This document shows positions 13,825 to 14,014 of a DNA stretch of 14,014 nt, in pieces. The translations under genes were made by a program, and so were the position numbers. The notes beneath the pieces were generated by a model, which saw only the letters and a program-made list of their open reading frames with translations, was not told the origin of the DNA and ran no database searches. How positions within the stretch are numbered: the first letter of the stretch is position 1; every line of letters begins with the position of its first letter. This DNA comes from an uncultured Fretibacterium sp. (GTDB taxonomy: Bacteria; Synergistota; Synergistia; Synergistales; Aminobacteriaceae): the NCBI GenBank assembly GCA_937899395.1, contig CALBPU010000030.1, positions 1-14,014 on the forward strand, given 5' to 3'.

Positions 13825-13878
13825 CCGAAAAATTTTTAACACTCACGCCCCCGCAAGCTGAGTCAAAAATTATTTCGG
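13825..13878 (-). promoter_or_regulatory. Long hairpin in the glpF leader
   Basis: On the minus strand the left arm CCGAAATAATTTTTGACTCA (13878-13859) pairs with the right arm TGAG.TG.TTAAAAATTTTTCGG (13845-13825). This gives about 19 pairs, one G-U, a one-base bulge on the left and a two-base bulge on the right, around a G-rich 13-base loop. It lies in the untranslated leader, about 30 bases before the glpF ribosome binding site. No T-run follows, so it is not a terminator by itself. It could be a binding site for a regulator or an mRNA-stabilising structure; leader control by an antiterminator is known for glycerol genes in Bacillus (GlpP), but that mechanism is not shown here. Confidence 0.55.
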
Positions 13879-13906
13879 CAAAATTTTGTTTTTATATTTT
13901 CAAAAT

Positions 13907-13934
13907 ATTTTAACGCATAATTTTTTTGTGTCAT
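13907..13934 (-). promoter_or_regulatory. Sigma-70-type promoter of the glpFK operon
   Basis: On the minus strand ATGACA (13929-13934) and TAAAAT (13907-13912) each match the consensus at 5 of 6 positions, with a 16-base spacer. Transcription would start near 13900, giving a leader of about 120 bases that contains the hairpin at 13825-13878. Confidence 0.6.
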
Positions 13935-13963
13935 TAGAAATTTTCGGTATTAAATTCTTTTAC

Positions 13964-14014
13964 TTGTTTTATACTAATATATTATGATAATATAAAAATA
14001 ATTCGGGAGAAGGA
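13964..14014 (+). promoter_or_regulatory. Possible promoter and ribosome binding site of a plus-strand gene beyond the window
   Basis: TTGTTT (13964-13969) and GATAAT (13986-13991) are spaced 16 bases apart, and the window ends in GGGAGAAGGA (14005-14014), a ribosome binding site-like sequence. A start codon would fall just past the last base. This would be a gene divergent from glpF; its identity cannot be known from the window. Confidence 0.35.

Noticed and set aside
13778..13846. Longer GlpF start (GTG at 13846, 23 extra residues)
   Set aside because: The extension overlaps the right arm of the leader hairpin, has no good ribosome binding site, and the internal ATG has AGGAGG at 9 bases with channel sequence starting directly.
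1..14014. Mobile elements, CRISPR arrays, tRNA/rRNA genes, toxin-antitoxin or defence genes
   Set aside because: No transposase or integrase, direct-repeat array, cloverleaf or recognisable toxin or nuclease was found; the 49-residue gene has no partner.

Overview
The window is AT-rich bacterial chromosome with strong AGGAGG-type ribosome binding sites and some TTG and GTG starts. Gene content suggests a low-GC anaerobe: an FAD/Fe-S glycerol-3-phosphate dehydrogenase cluster with a DUF1667 protein, and an AlaS of the kind seen in Clostridia and Synergistota. The phylum is a guess from general resemblance (Synergistota or Bacillota), not something proved here. No rRNA, tRNA, CRISPR array, insertion sequence or phage gene is visible, and no gene-free stretch exceeds 300 bases.

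Layout. (1) Bases 1-4549, plus strand: the 3' end of a dnaJ-family gene, a slipin/stomatin-like SPFH membrane protein, alanyl-tRNA synthetase (alaS, overlapping the slipin stop by one base), a short frame-broken ORF with a good ribosome binding site, and ruvX. This is a housekeeping run for protein quality control, translation and rRNA/DNA processing. (2) Bases 4621-6469, minus strand: a small operon read from a recognisable sigma-70-type promoter (6516-6544). It encodes a secreted DUF6273-type protein, a YbjQ/UPF0145 protein, a secreted protein with two SH3b domains, and a 41-residue peptide with one hydrophobic segment. (3) Bases 6560-7867, minus strand: the AAA+ ATPase RarA/MgsA, starting at TTG. 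(4) Bases 7928-8077, plus strand: a 49-codon gene diverging from rarA, with its own -10 box and a hairpin right after its stop. (5) Bases 8128-13777, minus strand: the glycerol operon glpF - glpK - glpA-like dehydrogenase - NAD(P)/FAD oxidoreductase - DUF1667. A promoter and a long leader hairpin precede it, a terminator-like hairpin lies between glpK and glpA, and a bidirectional terminator closes it. (6) The last bases look like the promoter and ribosome binding site of a divergent plus-strand gene starting beyond the window.

The glycerol genes form a coherent pathway: GlpF admits glycerol, GlpK phosphorylates it, and the three redox proteins probably oxidise glycerol-3-phosphate to dihydroxyacetone phosphate. 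No membrane-anchor subunit (GlpC) or GlpD is present in the window.

Nothing here is clearly a new biological system. The most interesting points are three small genes (one frame-broken), the DUF1667 cysteine pattern that resembles the [4Fe-4S] domain of molybdopterin oxidoreductases, the RNA structures in the glp operon, and the two possible starts of GlpK.
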